Positions 19,475 through 28,834 of a stretch of 64,000 nt of DNA are shown here, one piece after another (position 1 is the stretch's first letter; every line of letters begins with the position of its first letter). A program made the translations under genes and the position numbers. The DNA is from Liquorilactobacillus aquaticus DSM 21051 (lineage in GTDB: Bacteria; Bacillota; Bacilli; Lactobacillales; Lactobacillaceae), in contig NZ_AYZD01000015.1 of the NCBI RefSeq assembly GCF_001436755.1, forward strand, positions 62,001 to 126,000, written 5' to 3'. The notes beneath the pieces are model-generated. The model had not been told where the DNA came from. It saw only the letters and a program-made list of their open reading frames with translations, and did no database searches.

Positions 19475-20068
19475 CTAGTGAAGAATAACCGATCGCTTTT
19501 TCAGCCATACACGCATTTTTGCAAAAGCTATCCAGAAGACACCGCCAACCAAAACACCTTTGATCAAGTTGAAAGGTACCACTCCAAATAAAACAATCTC
19601 CGCCAATGGTAATGAAAGTTTCATTCCTAAAACCGACATATAAAGAGGAGTTATCACTAGCCAGTTAGCAATTGAAAGTAACAATGTCAAGCTTAACGTC
19701 GCTAGACCTATCGACTTGAAAATGTTTAATGAAGTTACACTTTGGTTTTTCCTTAGAACATAAAATAATGGTAATGTAAAAGCCAACGAAGCAATAAGAT
19801 TGGTCGAAACTCCAATCAAATTAGCAACTGACGGTCCTGAAATAAGAAAATACAATACTGAACGTAGCAACGCCACCTCTATACCACCAAGTGGCCCTAG
19901 GATTAACATCCCAAAAAGAATCGGTAAATCAGAAAAATCGATCTTCATGTATGGAACAATTGGAATAACAGCAAATGAAATGAACATTAACAAATACGAA
20001 ATTCCAGCTAGACAAGCAGCCAGAATATATTTGCGAGAACCAGAATAGAACATCAAAAAAACCCCCAT
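19475..20068 (-). CDS. ribU: ECF transporter substrate-binding subunit RibU (riboflavin)
   Basis: Membrane S-component that binds riboflavin and is energised by the shared ECF module encoded elsewhere. The 197-residue protein has five to six hydrophobic segments and the family signature VPYMKIDFSDLPILFGMLILGPLGG, plus LRSVLYFLISGP. An FMN riboswitch lies directly upstream, which supports the riboflavin assignment strongly. Start is uncertain: the ATG at 20068 or the one at 20053, which has a GGGGG eight bases before it. It is a single-gene unit. Confidence 0.93.
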   Translation of the reverse strand: MGVFLMFYSGSRKYILAACLAGISYLLMFISFAVIPIVPYMKIDFSDLPILFGMLILGPLGGIEVALLRSVLYFLISGPSVANLIGVSTNLIASLAFTLPLFYVLRKNQSVTSLNIFKSIGLATLSLTLLLSIANWLVITPLYMSVLGMKLSLPLAEIVLFGVVPFNLIKGVLVGGVFWIAFAKMRVWLKKRSVILH

Positions 20069-20103
20069 TGATGTTTATCTTCACGGCACTTATTGAAAAT
20101 AAA

Positions 20104-20135
20104 AGACCCTGTTGATCAGAGGACCAACAGAGTCT
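20104..20135 (-). terminator. Riboswitch expression-platform terminator before ribU
   Basis: AGACTCTGTTG (20125-20135) pairs with CAACAGGGTCT (20104-20114) on the minus strand, with one G-U pair and a ten-base loop, then TTTATTTTC. It sits between the FMN aptamer and the ribU start, so FMN binding should favour termination. Confidence 0.88.
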
Positions 20136-20163
20136 TACTTGCGTTAATATCGTCAAATAAGCC

Positions 20164-20280
20164 CTATCTTCTTTATCCAGACTATACTGTCGGCACTGGA
20201 ATCACACCAGTTCAACTACATCACTGTAGGTCGCGGCCTATTACCGCCGGTCGGGAGTTTCACCCTGCCCCTGAAGACAA
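20164..20280 (-). promoter_or_regulatory. FMN riboswitch (RFN element) controlling ribU
   Basis: The minus strand carries the conserved aptamer in order: CTTCAGGGGCAGGGTGAAA, CCCGACCGGCGGTAATAG, the variable arm with GACCTACAGTGATGTAG, GGTGTGATTCCAGTGCCGAC, and the closing AGTCTGGATAAAGAAGAT. All RFN core segments are present. It is followed by the terminator at 20104-20135. Confidence 0.97.
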
Positions 20281-20301
20281 ACTATTATTTTTTACCAATT
20301 A

Positions 20302-20330
20302 AATTTAACATACCCATATCTTTATTGCAA
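20302..20330 (-). promoter_or_regulatory. Promoter of the FMN riboswitch-ribU unit
   Basis: TTGCAA (20325-20330) and TAAATT (20302-20307) on the minus strand, 17 bases apart, about 20 bases before the aptamer. Confidence 0.6.
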
Positions 20331-20353
20331 GTTATAACTCTGGCTTATCAAAA

Positions 20354-21067
20354 TCAGGATTTTAAACGTTCAATTTCTTCACGTGTCAGCGGACGATAAT
20401 CACCAGAAGTCAATCCCTGCAAAGTTAAAAATCCATACGATTCGCGCCGCAATTTTTCAACTGGATACCCGACAGCTGCCAACATTTTTTTGACCTGATG
20501 GTAGCGGCCTTCGTGAATTGTTAAGGAAACTAATGCTTTTTTCTTTTTTTGATCACTGGAAACAATCTTGCTTTTGGCAGGTGCTGCTTTATATTTATCG
20601 ATCTTAACACCCAAGCGTAATTTCTTAAGTGCTTCATTATCAGGAATTCCACTGACTTTAGCTAAATATGTTTTATCAATCTTATAACGCGGGTGCATTA
20701 ATTTATTCGCCAAATCACCATCATTGGTCATAATCAGCAAACCGGAAGTGTCATAATCCAGACGCCCAACTGGATAAACTCTTTCAGGTATCTCAGCAAA
20801 GTAATCTGTAACAACTTTACGTCCCTTATCATCGGATACCGCTGAAATTACCCCACGAGGCTTATAGAATAAGTAATAGACTTTTTGCTCGCGTTCAAGT
20901 GACCGGCCCGCAACCGTAATAACATCCTCCGAGCTCACTTTTGTTCCCAGTTCTTTAACGATTCCCCCATTGACCTTGACCTTCCCGTCTATAATCAATT
21001 TTTCAGAAGCTCTTCGTGAGGCAACGCCCGCATTAGCCATCACCTTTTGTAAACGTTCGGTTTCCAT
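20354..21067 (-). CDS. rluB: 23S rRNA pseudouridine synthase RluB
   Basis: Isomerises a uridine in 23S rRNA. An N-terminal S4 RNA-binding domain (RLQKVMANAGVASRRASEKLI) is followed by the RsuA-type catalytic domain with the nucleophilic Asp in PVGRLDYDTSGLLIMTNDG. Length 237 fits. It follows scpB after two bases, the classic scpA-scpB-rluB order. I assign RluB rather than RsuA from that context. Confidence 0.92.
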   Translation of the reverse strand: METERLQKVMANAGVASRRASEKLIIDGKVKVNGGIVKELGTKVSSEDVITVAGRSLEREQKVYYLFYKPRGVISAVSDDKGRKVVTDYFAEIPERVYPVGRLDYDTSGLLIMTNDGDLANKLMHPRYKIDKTYLAKVSGIPDNEALKKLRLGVKIDKYKAAPAKSKIVSSDQKKKKALVSLTIHEGRYHQVKKMLAAVGYPVEKLRRESYGFLTLQGLTSGDYRPLTREEIERLKS

Positions 21068-21069
21068 TT

Positions 21070-21672
21070 CTAGACACTCTCTTTTCTTTGCTTTTCACCT
21101 TGTATAGTTTGATCAAAAAGCTCCATTAGATTTTGCCCATCATCACCAAGTTGCATTTCATCCTTTTCTGGTAATTGTGGCAAATCTTCTAAACTTTTCA
21201 AGTTAAAGTAATTCAAAAATAACTCAGTCGTAACATACAGGATCGGTTTTCCTGGTGCATCAAGGCGTCCTTTTTCGATAATCAAGTTGTAAGTCAGTAG
21301 CTTATGCAAAGTCCCATTAGATTGCACTCCTCTGATCTGCTCAATTTGAACTCGTGTAACCGGCTGGCAATAAGCCACGATTGCAAGTGTTTCAAGTGCA
21401 GCACGTGATAGTGCAGTCATACCTGGTTCTTCAAAATAGTTTTTCAAAAAAGGGGCAAATTCTTTTTTTGTTGCAATTCGATAACGTTCTTCTGTCGAAA
21501 TTATCTCTATACTGCACTCAGTATCATTACAATATTTATCTTGCAAACGTGTCAATTGATCCTTTACAGCTGGCTTCAACATTCCAGTGCAAGCAGCCAA
21601 TTGCTGCAATGAAATACCTTCACCGCCACTAACGAACAACAAACTTTCGATTTTGGCTAAATTTGATAACAT
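21070..21672 (-). CDS. scpB: Segregation and condensation protein B
   Basis: Winged-helix partner of the SMC-ScpA condensin complex for chromosome folding. The 200-residue product begins MLSNLAKIESLLFVSGGEG and contains the conserved ETLAIVAYCQPVTRVQIEQIRGV segment. A GTG at 21684 is part of the GAGGTG ribosome binding site, so the ATG at 21672 is the start, one base after the scpA stop. Confidence 0.95.
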   Translation of the reverse strand: MLSNLAKIESLLFVSGGEGISLQQLAACTGMLKPAVKDQLTRLQDKYCNDTECSIEIISTEERYRIATKKEFAPFLKNYFEEPGMTALSRAALETLAIVAYCQPVTRVQIEQIRGVQSNGTLHKLLTYNLIIEKGRLDAPGKPILYVTTELFLNYFNLKSLEDLPQLPEKDEMQLGDDGQNLMELFDQTIQGEKQRKESV

Positions 21673-21673
21673 T

Positions 21674-22429
21674 TTATGCAACACCTCTTACCCAAATTGG
21701 GCCCAATACTTCTGTTTGAACAACAGCCGCTGAACCACGTTTCATTAATTCTAGCAAAGCCAGAAAAGTTGTTACGACGTGTTCAAGCTCAAACTGTCCT
21801 TCAAATAATTGTTCAAAGTTGATCGGTTCCTCAGCCTTTTGTAACTGTTTTTTTAATCTATCAACTTCCTCTTTTAGCGTGTATTTTTCTTTGCTGACAC
21901 GCCGAAAAGCAGCTTTACGGAACCGGCGTTTATTGAACAAACGGACCAAAGCCTGCTGCATTTTTTCTGCATCGCCATGCCCATGCAGATGATCTGCTTG
22001 TATCTCTGGCGGAATGTCTTCCTGATCACGTGTATAATGTTTTGCTCGCAAATGTGCTAGTTCATCAAGTTGCTCAGAAACAACTTGATAGCACTGATGT
22101 GTCAAAAGTTGCTGTACAAGCTCCGCACGTGGATCTTCCTGCTGCTCAGGCTCAACAATTATCGGGCGCTGTGGCAAAAGCATTTTACTCTTAATGTTTA
22201 TTAAAGTTGCAGCCATAACTAAATACTCCCCAGCAATGTCAAGTGATAGAACACGCATTCTATGCAGATACTCAATATACTGAGAAGTAATTTCGACCAT
22301 TGGGATATCATAAATATCCATTTTATTTTGTTTGATAAGATGGAGCAATAAATCAAGCGGCCCTTCAAACACATCCAGCTTAAAAGTTAATTTTGAAGAA
22401 GTTTCTAACTGTCGACTTTCATGTTTCAT
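21674..22429 (-). CDS. scpA: Segregation and condensation protein A
   Basis: Kleisin that bridges the SMC dimer. It shows the N-terminal LDVFEGPLDLLLHLIKQNKMDIYDIPMVEIT signature and the C-terminal helical SMC-binding part (EHVVTTFLALLELMKRG). I chose the ATG at 22429, which overlaps the ribT stop as ATGA and follows AAGGA. The in-frame ATG at 22450 lies inside ribT without a ribosome binding site. Confidence 0.95.
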   Translation of the reverse strand: MKHESRQLETSSKLTFKLDVFEGPLDLLLHLIKQNKMDIYDIPMVEITSQYIEYLHRMRVLSLDIAGEYLVMAATLINIKSKMLLPQRPIIVEPEQQEDPRAELVQQLLTHQCYQVVSEQLDELAHLRAKHYTRDQEDIPPEIQADHLHGHGDAEKMQQALVRLFNKRRFRKAAFRRVSKEKYTLKEEVDRLKKQLQKAEEPINFEQLFEGQFELEHVVTTFLALLELMKRGSAAVVQTEVLGPIWVRGVA

Positions 22430-22785
22430 TTGTCCTTCTTCCGCTCCCATTTAGCTATGATCTTTGAGGTATCAAAGCTTCCCATTATCTTGCAGCTTTG
22501 AAACAACTCAGACAGTGCATCAAGCATCTGAAAGCTGACACCTTCATTTCTCTCTGTCGGCGTTACAGCTATATGTCTAATCATTAAAATATCATCATTA
22601 ACTTCAACACCAATAACACCGATAAAATCACCATCATCATTTTTCCATAAAAATAAACTTCTCTCTTCTTCGCTGGCATACCATTTTAATTCAGCTTTCA
22701 GGTGAGAAATTTCTTTTAAGTCAGGTATGAATGATAACAAACCCATGGTAATTTTTTCATAATCATTTTTATACTTGTAAAGCAT
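22426..22785 (-). CDS. ribT: RibT-type GNAT acetyltransferase family protein
   Basis: The 119-residue protein (MLYKYKNDYEKITMGLLSFIPD) closely resembles B. subtilis RibT, with the GNAT acetyl-CoA region IRHIAVTPTERNEGVSFQMLDALS. RibT lies at the end of the riboflavin operon in Bacillus, but its acceptor is not established. Here no riboflavin biosynthesis gene is in the window; ribT sits just before scpA, its usual neighbour. The ATG at 22785 follows a perfect AGGAGGT; an upstream ATG at 22833 does not. Confidence 0.87.
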   Translation of the reverse strand: MLYKYKNDYEKITMGLLSFIPDLKEISHLKAELKWYASEEERSLFLWKNDDGDFIGVIGVEVNDDILMIRHIAVTPTERNEGVSFQMLDALSELFQSCKIMGSFDTSKIIAKWERKKDK

Positions 22786-22869
22786 GTCCGACCTCCTGTG
22801 GTCCCAACAAATTATCGCATGATAAACTTGCACTTACTTTACCATAATTCTAACTATTACACAAACAGA

Positions 22870-23760
22870 CTATGCTCGGGGATGGTAACGATTATAGATG
22901 TCTGTTAACCTCTTTTTTGATAAGTGTGTATAAATTTGAGTAGTCGCTATATCAGCATGTCCCAGTAGTTCCTGAACAACTCGTAGATCCGCACCATTTT
23001 CCAAAACATGCGTTGCAAACGAATGCCGCAAAGTATGGGGCGTTACATTTTTATTGATACCAGCTTTTTTAACTTCCGCTTTGAGGTTTTTCCAAATACC
23101 CTGTCGCGTTAACTTATGCCCATGATTATTCAAAAAAAGATATGAACTGCTTTTCTTACCAAGTAGTTTTGGTCTGACCTTATTCAAGTAAAGATTCACC
23201 CACTTAACTGCTTGATCGCCAATAGGTACAATTCTCTCCTTGTTTCCTTTTCCAATTGTTTGAATTAATCCCATACTCAAGTGCAGGTTGGCAAGCTGCA
23301 AATTAACTATCTCACTGACTCGTAGCCCAGTTGCATACATGACCTCAAGAATTGCCCGATTACGCAGGCCTAATTTCTTACCGGTATCTGGCGAATTAAG
23401 CAGTCGTTCAACTTCTTTGGTAGAAAGCACTTCCGGCAAATGTTCTTTTCGCTTAGGAGCGTCGATAAGTTCCATTGGATCCTTCTTAATTTTTTCTTCT
23501 TCCATCAAGTATTGGAAAAATTTTCGTAGGCTGGTAACCGAACGTACAATTGAGCTAGTCGCCTTTTTTTGCTCTGTTTCTTGCTGCATAAAATCAATAA
23601 TTACTTGACGTTCAACAGCCTCTAAACTATCGATTTCTCTTTTTCTTAAAAATACCATAAATTGCAGCAAGTCGTTGCGGTAGCTCATCACAGTATTTTT
23701 TGCTAAACCACGCTCAACTGTCAGATAATGCAAATAGTCCTCAATGAGATTATTAATCAT
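22870..23760 (-). CDS. xerD: Site-specific tyrosine recombinase XerD
   Basis: Resolves chromosome dimers at dif with its partner Xer protein. N-terminal SAM-like domain (IEDYLHYLTVERGLAKNTVMSYRNDL) and an intact catalytic domain are visible: Arg in TGLRVSEI, HxxR in TPHTLRHSF, LLGH, and the nucleophile Tyr in TTQIYTHL. The 296-residue length is standard. It contrasts with the degenerate relative at 9698-10525. It follows fur by 24 bases. Confidence 0.95.
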   Translation of the reverse strand: MINNLIEDYLHYLTVERGLAKNTVMSYRNDLLQFMVFLRKREIDSLEAVERQVIIDFMQQETEQKKATSSIVRSVTSLRKFFQYLMEEEKIKKDPMELIDAPKRKEHLPEVLSTKEVERLLNSPDTGKKLGLRNRAILEVMYATGLRVSEIVNLQLANLHLSMGLIQTIGKGNKERIVPIGDQAVKWVNLYLNKVRPKLLGKKSSSYLFLNNHGHKLTRQGIWKNLKAEVKKAGINKNVTPHTLRHSFATHVLENGADLRVVQELLGHADIATTQIYTHLSKKRLTDIYNRYHPRA

Positions 23761-23784
23761 TCACACCTCCCAAAAAAGTTCACA

Positions 23785-24258
23785 TCAATCACCATGCTCA
23801 GATTGCTTAGTATTCTCGCTGCATGAAGAACATACCCCATGAAAAGTCAACCGGTGATCTTGAACCTTAAAGCCATATTTATGCAAAACTTCTTGTTCAA
23901 CTTCAACAAGCAGATCTTCATGGATCTCCTCAACTTTGCCACAAACACTGCAGAGCAGATGATGATGAAAATGCTGCTGATTTTCACAGCGTAAATCATA
24001 ACGAGCAACTCCGTCCTCGAATGTAACACGGTCAGCAATCCGCAATTCAGTCAGTAGATCTAGTGTTCGATAAACAGTTGCAAGCCCGATTTCCGGTTCT
24101 TCCTGTTTAATCAGCGTGAACAATTCTTCAGCTGAGAGATGCTTTGCTTGATATTCCAAAAGTGTACTAACCGTTGCTCGTCGTTGTGGTGTTAGTTTCA
24201 TTCCTGCTTGATGTAATTTTTTACCAATTTCAGTAATGCGTTCCTCTTGAAAGACCAT
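23785..24258 (-). CDS. fur: Fur family transcriptional regulator
   Basis: Metal-responsive repressor. The winged helix ends in PEIGLATVYRTLDLLTELRIADRV, then come GVARYDLR, the histidine cluster HFHHHLLCSVCGK, and a second CxxC in HGVCSSCSEN, so both structural zinc cysteine pairs are present. Sequence is closer to B. subtilis Fur than to PerR or Zur (same EIGLATVYRTL and RLTFHG context), which suggests iron, but metal specificity is inferred. It is 157 residues and sits upstream of xerD, as is common. Confidence 0.87.
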   Translation of the reverse strand: MVFQEERITEIGKKLHQAGMKLTPQRRATVSTLLEYQAKHLSAEELFTLIKQEEPEIGLATVYRTLDLLTELRIADRVTFEDGVARYDLRCENQQHFHHHLLCSVCGKVEEIHEDLLVEVEQEVLHKYGFKVQDHRLTFHGVCSSCSENTKQSEHGD

Positions 24259-24290
24259 TACAGCGTTACCTCTTTTTTATATTCTAAATT

Positions 24291-25163
24291 TTACTGCTTA
24301 TTCAAAAATAGTTTTCCATTTTCTTGTTTAACCAAACCGGCTTTCATTAAATGTCCGATAGCGCGTTTAAATTGTCCCTTACTGATACCAAAAAAAGCCT
24401 TGATTTCGTCCGGAGAACTTTTGTCAGTGTAGTCCAACTCTCCTTTTTGATGTTCCAACGCAGCTAGAATCATCTGTGCATCATCACTAATAGTTTCATA
24501 CGCTCTTGGTCGCAATGAAAGATTTAAAACCCCATCTGGTCTGACTCCAATAACTCGAGCTTCCAGCCGCTGTCCAAGGCGCGGCTCCTCATCACGTTCA
24601 CTGGGATGAATAAAACCCAAAAAGTAATCATCTGTCAACACATGTGTTCCAGCCATTTTCATGCGATAAGTCGTTACAACAACATTTTTATTCTGCATTT
24701 TCTCATCTGCTTTTACAGCCAACCCGCGGAAAATATCTTCCGAGGCTAACTCACCCCAGAGACGACCTTTATTATCAATTTTTAACCCTATCATCAATCG
24801 ATCACCCTTTTTAGGCCATATCTTAGTGATCTCTGGAAGGTCATCTAGCGACACAACAATATCCTTATTAGGCAAACCAACATCCACAAAAACACCCAGA
24901 TTTCGACGAACCGCCACTACTTCTCCGAAAGCGTATTGATCCAAACCACACTTAGGCGTTTTCTTCGTAAGCTGTAGTTCATGTTCCTCATTTTCATAAG
25001 CAAAACCAGTTACTTCTGTTTCTCTAGCAAGAGGTTCTTCAAACTCATCCTTAGCAAATCTAAAGGTTAAACCGTCTTGTTGTGCAAAATAAAAATCATC
25101 ATTCTCATCTGTAACAACAGCTGTGATCGTTCTACCAATTAATTCTTTCAACTCATTTTTCAT
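24291..25163 (-). CDS. cvfB: S1-like RNA-binding regulator CvfB
   Basis: A 290-residue protein with tandem S1-type OB folds (AFGEVVAVRRNLGVFVDVGLPNKDIVV) and a C-terminal winged-helix (SPDEIKAFFGISKGQFKRAIGHLMKAGLV). This is the arrangement of CvfB/YitL proteins, which affect virulence gene expression in staphylococci. The targets here are unknown. It precedes fur by 32 bases. Confidence 0.89.
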   Translation of the reverse strand: MKNELKELIGRTITAVVTDENDDFYFAQQDGLTFRFAKDEFEEPLARETEVTGFAYENEEHELQLTKKTPKCGLDQYAFGEVVAVRRNLGVFVDVGLPNKDIVVSLDDLPEITKIWPKKGDRLMIGLKIDNKGRLWGELASEDIFRGLAVKADEKMQNKNVVVTTYRMKMAGTHVLTDDYFLGFIHPSERDEEPRLGQRLEARVIGVRPDGVLNLSLRPRAYETISDDAQMILAALEHQKGELDYTDKSSPDEIKAFFGISKGQFKRAIGHLMKAGLVKQENGKLFLNKQ

Positions 25164-25181
25164 GTTGTTTCTCCTCTATGC

Positions 25182-25640
25182 TTAATTAAAGCTGATATGT
25201 AATACACTTATAATACAATATGCAATTCCAGAAGCAATCACAGGTCCTGCAGCTACGCCGTGAAGGAAAACGACACCTATAATTGTACCAATAACCAACG
25301 CTACTGTCACTTGCGGCGAACTTGCTAACAAAGACACTCCATTACGCGATAAAACGGCTACTAGAATTCCGCAAGCAACTGCAATTATACCCACAGGCGA
25401 CTTAAAGACTGTTATTAAATCACGAAACCCGATTTCACCAGTAGCAATTGGAACTAAAATAGCCACTGAAATTACTGTCACACCCCAGTTTATCCCACGG
25501 CTTTGAATAACAGGTAAGTACTTGCTGGTATATGGAATTGCTTTTAGCACTAAAACTACTGCAGCCGCAAACGACAACGAAGCATTTTTAACTATTAGTG
25601 CGATCAATAATACTAAACCTAAAAAGATCCAACTTTCCAT
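25182..25640 (-). CDS. DUF441 family membrane protein (YtwI-like)
   Basis: A 152-residue, very hydrophobic protein with four or five membrane segments and the family features [23 protein letters not shown]-type loop ([14 protein letters not shown]) and a C-terminal [14 protein letters not shown]. Function unknown. I chose the ATG at 25640 behind GAGGTGG; the upstream GTG belongs to that ribosome binding site. It lies downstream of pyk, as in Bacillus, but the pyk terminator separates them. Confidence 0.87.
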   Translation of the reverse strand: MESWIFLGLVLLIALIVKNASLSFAAAVVLVLKAIPYTSKYLPVIQSRGINWGVTVISVAILVPIATGEIGFRDLITVFKSPVGIIAVACGILVAVLSRNGVSLLASSPQVTVALVIGTIIGVVFLHGVAAGPVIASGIAYCIISVLHISFN

Positions 25641-25792
25641 ACATTCCACCTCATTAAACTATATACTTCTTTATTCTAACTGAAAGGACTTCAAAATGCT
25701 AACTAATATCAGGAAGCATCATTTGTTTACATTAAACTGCGTACTTGATAGTTTTCCTCAACAAGCACACAACTAGAAAAACTTCCTTATGC

Positions 25793-25830
25793 AAAAAAAC
25801 AGAAAAGTTTGTCGTCACAAACCTTTCTGT
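25793..25830 (-). terminator. Terminator after pyk
   Basis: ACAGAAAGGTTTGT (25817-25830) with ACAAACTTTTCTGT (25799-25812) on the minus strand, loop GACG, one G-U pair, then TTTTTTT. Confidence 0.92.
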
Positions 25831-25896
25831 CTCAATCCAAGGAAGCATGAAACACTCCCTAATTAATTAAAATATTTCCCTTGATAAGCGTGAATC

Positions 25897-27657
25897 TTAA
25901 AGTGCGTTTGATGCGCCACGATAAACGATTCCACGACGTGAATCAACAGTTACGACTTCACCATCAGAAATTGAAGTTGTTGCATCTTGTGCACCAACAA
26001 TAACAGGAATTCCCATTGAAATACCAACTACAGCAGCATGTGATGTTAAACCACCATTTTCAACAATCAATGCGCTTGATTTTTCAATTGCAGGTAAATA
26101 TTCCTTATCTGTTGTCTTTGTAACTAAAATTCCACCTTCAACAGCTTTCTTGTTAGCTTCTTCAGCTGATGATGCAACAGTTGCCTTACCGATTACTGTT
26201 TCATCGCCAACACCTTGGCCAGAAACTAATTTTGAGCCAATAAGTTGAATCTTCATAACGTTAGTTGTTCCCTTTTCACCAACAGGAACACCGGCAGTAA
26301 TTAAGATCAAATCGCCTTCCTTAGCGAAACCAGCTTCTTTAGCTTTCTCTGTTGCAAGTGTGAACATATCATCCGTTGAAGCTGGTGCTTCAGCCATAAC
26401 AGGATATACACCCCAGTTAACTGATAGACCACGACGTGTACGATCATCAAATGTAACGGCTAAAATGTCTGCATCTGGACGGTACTTCGAAATCATACGA
26501 GCTGTGTGACCGGACTTAGTTGCAGCAACAATTGTCTTGATACCCAAGTTATCTGCTGTTTCTGCAACAGCACGTCCAATTGCTTCTGTAACATCTGTCT
26601 TATCGAAATCATTGATTGAAAATGTCTTATGCTGACGCAAAGCATTTTCAGCTTTAATGTCAATACGAGCCATTGTTGCAACTGATTCAACTGGGTAATC
26701 ACCATTAGCACTTTCACCAGAAAGCATTGTTGCATCTGTTCCATCAAAAACAGCATTTGCAACATCAGAAGCTTCAGCACGTGTAGGACGTGGGTTCTCT
26801 TGCATTGAATCAAGCATTTGAGTAGCTGTAATTACCGGCTTGCCTAAAGCATTACACTTCTTAATCAATGTCTTTTGAACCAAAGGAACATTTTCAGCTG
26901 GAATTTCAACACCCATATCGCCACGGGCAACCATCAAACCATCTGAAACTTTGATAATCTCATCAAAGTTGTCGATTCCTTCTTGTGATTCAATCTTTGG
27001 AAAAATCTGTACATGTTCCATATGTTTTTCTTCAAGAAGTTCGCGAATATCCAAAACATCTTGTGGTTTACGCACAAAACTAGCCGCAATGAAGTTAATT
27101 TCATGATCTAATCCAAAACGAATATCATCGGAATCTTTTTCAGTAATTCCTGGTAAGTTGATTGAAACGCCAGGTGCGTTAACACCCTTACGTGATCCAA
27201 GGACTCCGGCGTTCAATACTTTACATGCCAATTCCTTATTTTCACGATCGATTTTTTCGATCTGCATATCAATCAAACCATCATCAAATAAAACATGTCC
27301 GCCCTCATGGACATCATCGATCAATCCAGGATAAGTAACGGCAATTTTATCATGAGTCCCCTCAAGTGAAGCATCCATTGAAATACGAACTTCATCGCCG
27401 ATTTCATATTGGATCTTGCCTTCCTTTTGAACCGTAGTACGGATTTCGGCACCTTTAGTATCTAACATGATACCAACCATCTTGCCGGTAACTTTTTCTG
27501 CTTCATGAACAATATTCAGACGTCCTAAATGTTCTTCATGGTCGCCATGAGAAAAGTTAAAGCGAAATACGTTAGCTCCTGCCTCGATTAATTTTACAAT
27601 TGTATCTAGATCTGTACTGGCTGGACCAAGTGTGCTCACAATCTTGGTTTTCTTCAT
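25897..27657 (-). CDS. pyk: Pyruvate kinase
   Basis: Last ATP-forming step of glycolysis, PEP to pyruvate. The catalytic region (IFPKIESQEGIDNFDEI, GLMVARGDMGVEIP, TATQMLDSM) is intact. After about residue 475 comes an extra PEP-utilising-enzyme mobile domain (ILVTKTTDKEYLPAI, GGLTSHAAVVGISMGIPVIVGA), the extended form of Bacillus and Lactobacillus, giving 586 residues. It is in an operon behind pfkA. Confidence 0.97.
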   Translation of the reverse strand: MKKTKIVSTLGPASTDLDTIVKLIEAGANVFRFNFSHGDHEEHLGRLNIVHEAEKVTGKMVGIMLDTKGAEIRTTVQKEGKIQYEIGDEVRISMDASLEGTHDKIAVTYPGLIDDVHEGGHVLFDDGLIDMQIEKIDRENKELACKVLNAGVLGSRKGVNAPGVSINLPGITEKDSDDIRFGLDHEINFIAASFVRKPQDVLDIRELLEEKHMEHVQIFPKIESQEGIDNFDEIIKVSDGLMVARGDMGVEIPAENVPLVQKTLIKKCNALGKPVITATQMLDSMQENPRPTRAEASDVANAVFDGTDATMLSGESANGDYPVESVATMARIDIKAENALRQHKTFSINDFDKTDVTEAIGRAVAETADNLGIKTIVAATKSGHTARMISKYRPDADILAVTFDDRTRRGLSVNWGVYPVMAEAPASTDDMFTLATEKAKEAGFAKEGDLILITAGVPVGEKGTTNVMKIQLIGSKLVSGQGVGDETVIGKATVASSAEEANKKAVEGGILVTKTTDKEYLPAIEKSSALIVENGGLTSHAAVVGISMGIPVIVGAQDATTSISDGEVVTVDSRRGIVYRGASNAL

Positions 27658-27755
27658 GAGTAAAATCTCCCCTTTGAATAATTTTAAAGATGACTTTAAT
27701 GTCTAATCTTTACCAAATTAATTAATGCACTGTGTTTCTGCCTACATCGCTGTCC

Positions 27756-28718
27756 TTAGAAGCGCAAGCGATCGTTTAAATCCTGCAGTGAAACATCCGT
27801 TACATGTTTGTGGTTCTCCAATGTATCGATGATATCTGAAGCAACAAGTTTGTTATCTTTGATACCTATTGCGAGACCACCTTTACCTTCAAGTAAAAGT
27901 TTAACCGCAAAATCACCAAAACGACTAGCTAAAACACGATCTCTCGCGGTTGGACTGCCACCACGCTGAATATGTCCCAGAGTAATAGCCCGTGTGTGAA
28001 GCGCACCGAACTTATCTAGCTTTTCTTTAAATTCGGCAGCAGACATTACTCCTTCAGCTAAAACGACTAAGTTGTGATCTTTGCCATTTGCCCGATTTTG
28101 CTTGATTTTTTCTGCAATAGCCTGAATATCATAATCTCTCTCAGGAATAACAATTGCATCTGCATCTGCAGCTATACCTGCCCACAAAGCAATATCTCCA
28201 GCACCACGTCCCATCACTTCAACGATAAAGGTTCTTTGATGGGATGTTGCCGTATCGTTGACACGATCAAGCGCATCAAGTGCAACACTGACGGCTGTGT
28301 CAAAGCCGACAGTAAAATCAGTTCCAGGAATATCGTTGTCAATAGTCCCGGGCATACCAATAGAATTGAAGCCATGCTGTGTCAAGCGTTCAGCTCCGTG
28401 ATAAGAGCCATCTCCACCGATAACAACTAAAGCATCAATTCCAAATTTCTTGAGTTGTTCAATACCTTTGAGCTGTGTTTTTTCTTCCGCAAATTCTGGG
28501 AAACGAGCAGAATACAATATCGTACCGCCACGTGAAATGATCCCGTCCATATCAATAGACTCTAATTTATGGATATCTCCAGCAACTAATCCAGCAAAAC
28601 CATAATTAATACCGTAAGCTTCAAGTCCTGCTGACATTGCAGAGCGTGCAATTGCACGAACTGATGCATTCATTCCTGCTGCATCGCCACCACTTGTTAA
28701 AATACCTATGCGTTTCAT
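27756..28718 (-). CDS. pfkA: ATP-dependent 6-phosphofructokinase
   Basis: Commits fructose-6-phosphate to glycolysis. ATP site [25 protein letters not shown], the [19 protein letters not shown] catalytic loop with its Asp, and the effector-site [10 protein letters not shown] are present. Its 320 residues fit the allosteric bacterial type. The gene leads the pfkA-pyk glycolytic unit, with GAGGTG before its ATG. Confidence 0.97.
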   Translation of the reverse strand: MKRIGILTSGGDAAGMNASVRAIARSAMSAGLEAYGINYGFAGLVAGDIHKLESIDMDGIISRGGTILYSARFPEFAEEKTQLKGIEQLKKFGIDALVVIGGDGSYHGAERLTQHGFNSIGMPGTIDNDIPGTDFTVGFDTAVSVALDALDRVNDTATSHQRTFIVEVMGRGAGDIALWAGIAADADAIVIPERDYDIQAIAEKIKQNRANGKDHNLVVLAEGVMSAAEFKEKLDKFGALHTRAITLGHIQRGGSPTARDRVLASRFGDFAVKLLLEGKGGLAIGIKDNKLVASDIIDTLENHKHVTDVSLQDLNDRLRF

Positions 28719-28834
28719 TTTTTCACCTCAAGTAAATATTATGGAACAACACATTCTCCATTGCTTATCTTATCACTTTTATAAGTGTATGTCTTGCAAA
28801 AATAGAAATTAATTCACTTTATCACAATATGTTT

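Noticed and set aside
26493-26813. Same-strand 106-codon frame inside pyk
   Set aside because: Out-of-frame reading of a highly conserved pyruvate kinase; Leu/Gln-rich nonsense composition.
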